Shown: piece after piece, positions 63,994 through 64,000 of the stretch
Layout: every line of letters starts with the position of its first letter
How positions within the stretch are numbered: the stretch's first letter is position 1
Assembly: GCA_019057775.1 (NCBI GenBank)
Contig: JAHLWT010000307.1
Coordinates: 1-64,000, forward strand
DNA: 64,000 nucleotides
DNA from: Promethearchaeota archaeon
GTDB taxonomy: Archaea; Asgardarchaeota; Lokiarchaeia; Sigynarchaeales; SOKP01
Direction: 5' to 3'
Notes under the pieces: model-generated
Told to the model about the DNA's origin: nothing
Databases searched by the model: none
The model's input: only the letters and a program-made list of their open reading frames with translations
Translations under genes and position numbers: made by a program

Positions 63994-64000
63994 GACTATT

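Noticed and set aside
1..64000. CRISPR arrays, intact insertion sequences, rRNA genes
   Set aside because: No regularly spaced repeats, transposase motifs (DDE, TnpB) or rRNA consensus were seen in the window.

Overview
The window is AT-rich archaeal DNA that looks like an Asgard archaeon of the Lokiarchaeia / Promethearchaeota type. Two near-identical true actins, two Ras/Rab-like small GTPases, a probable gelsolin-like domain protein, a Clp1-type RNA kinase, Rio2, an Sm-like protein and archaeal RNA polymerase and ribosomal genes sit beside Hdr/Flx-type electron-transfer genes and bacterial-type MutS and MutL. All identifications come from reading motifs in the translations; no database search was possible.

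Layout. 1-4.8 kb is accessory and decaying: a YaaC-like protein, an unknown protein, a hairpin-rich GC-enriched element (possible ncRNA or mobile-element remnant), a broken gene (one in-frame stop, one frameshift), a HEPN-like protein and the remnant of an (alpha/alpha)6-barrel glycosidase. 4.8-10.6 kb holds a Hef/FANCM-type helicase-nuclease whose frame runs past its first ordinary start codon, a tRNA-Val(CAC) with about 23 extra nt in the D-loop, rpoK, a GNAT enzyme, a zinc-ribbon-tailed small GTPase and an MBL hydrolase. 10.8-14.2 kb holds the two actins flanking a winged-helix protein; each actin is followed by the same conserved 3' block. 14.7-27.5 kb is one minus-strand, 11-gene array: hdrC, hdrB, an frhB-like gene, a double HdrA split over two genes, an MvhD-like gene, a fused double HdrA of 1004 aa, a second MvhD-like gene and three Flx/sulfhydrogenase-like flavin and iron-sulfur subunits. 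A Cys-rich small protein and an Lrp/AsnC regulator are divergent from it.

28.7-39.6 kb: second small GTPase, zinc-ribbon protein plus aEF-1beta, MutL, a 582-aa GIY-YIG-like protein flanked by 37-bp imperfect direct repeats, a GT87-like membrane protein and MutS. 39.6-46.8 kb: lipase-like hydrolase and a four-subunit 2-oxoacid:ferredoxin oxidoreductase whose gamma gene is separated from delta-alpha-beta by a five-PAS histidine kinase. 46.8-59.2 kb: gelsolin-like membrane protein, Rio2, Sm-like protein, an N6-adenine methyltransferase, hydrolases, ATP-grasp protein, Clp1-like kinase, FmdE-like and Mut7-C proteins. 59.2-64 kb: divergent aroC and aroA, then the conserved rpoD-rpl18e-rpl13-rps9 cluster.

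Together the genes suggest an anaerobe that moves electrons among ferredoxin, flavin carriers and thiol/disulfide or Fe-S partners through Hdr/Flx complexes, fed in part by 2-oxoacid oxidation, with an actin/GTPase cytoskeletal toolkit of eukaryotic type. The items most deserving a second look are the conserved 3' block of the actin genes, the structured element near 1.8-2.0 kb, the repeat-flanked 582-aa cassette, the D-loop insertion in tRNA-Val and the split/fused pair of double HdrA modules.
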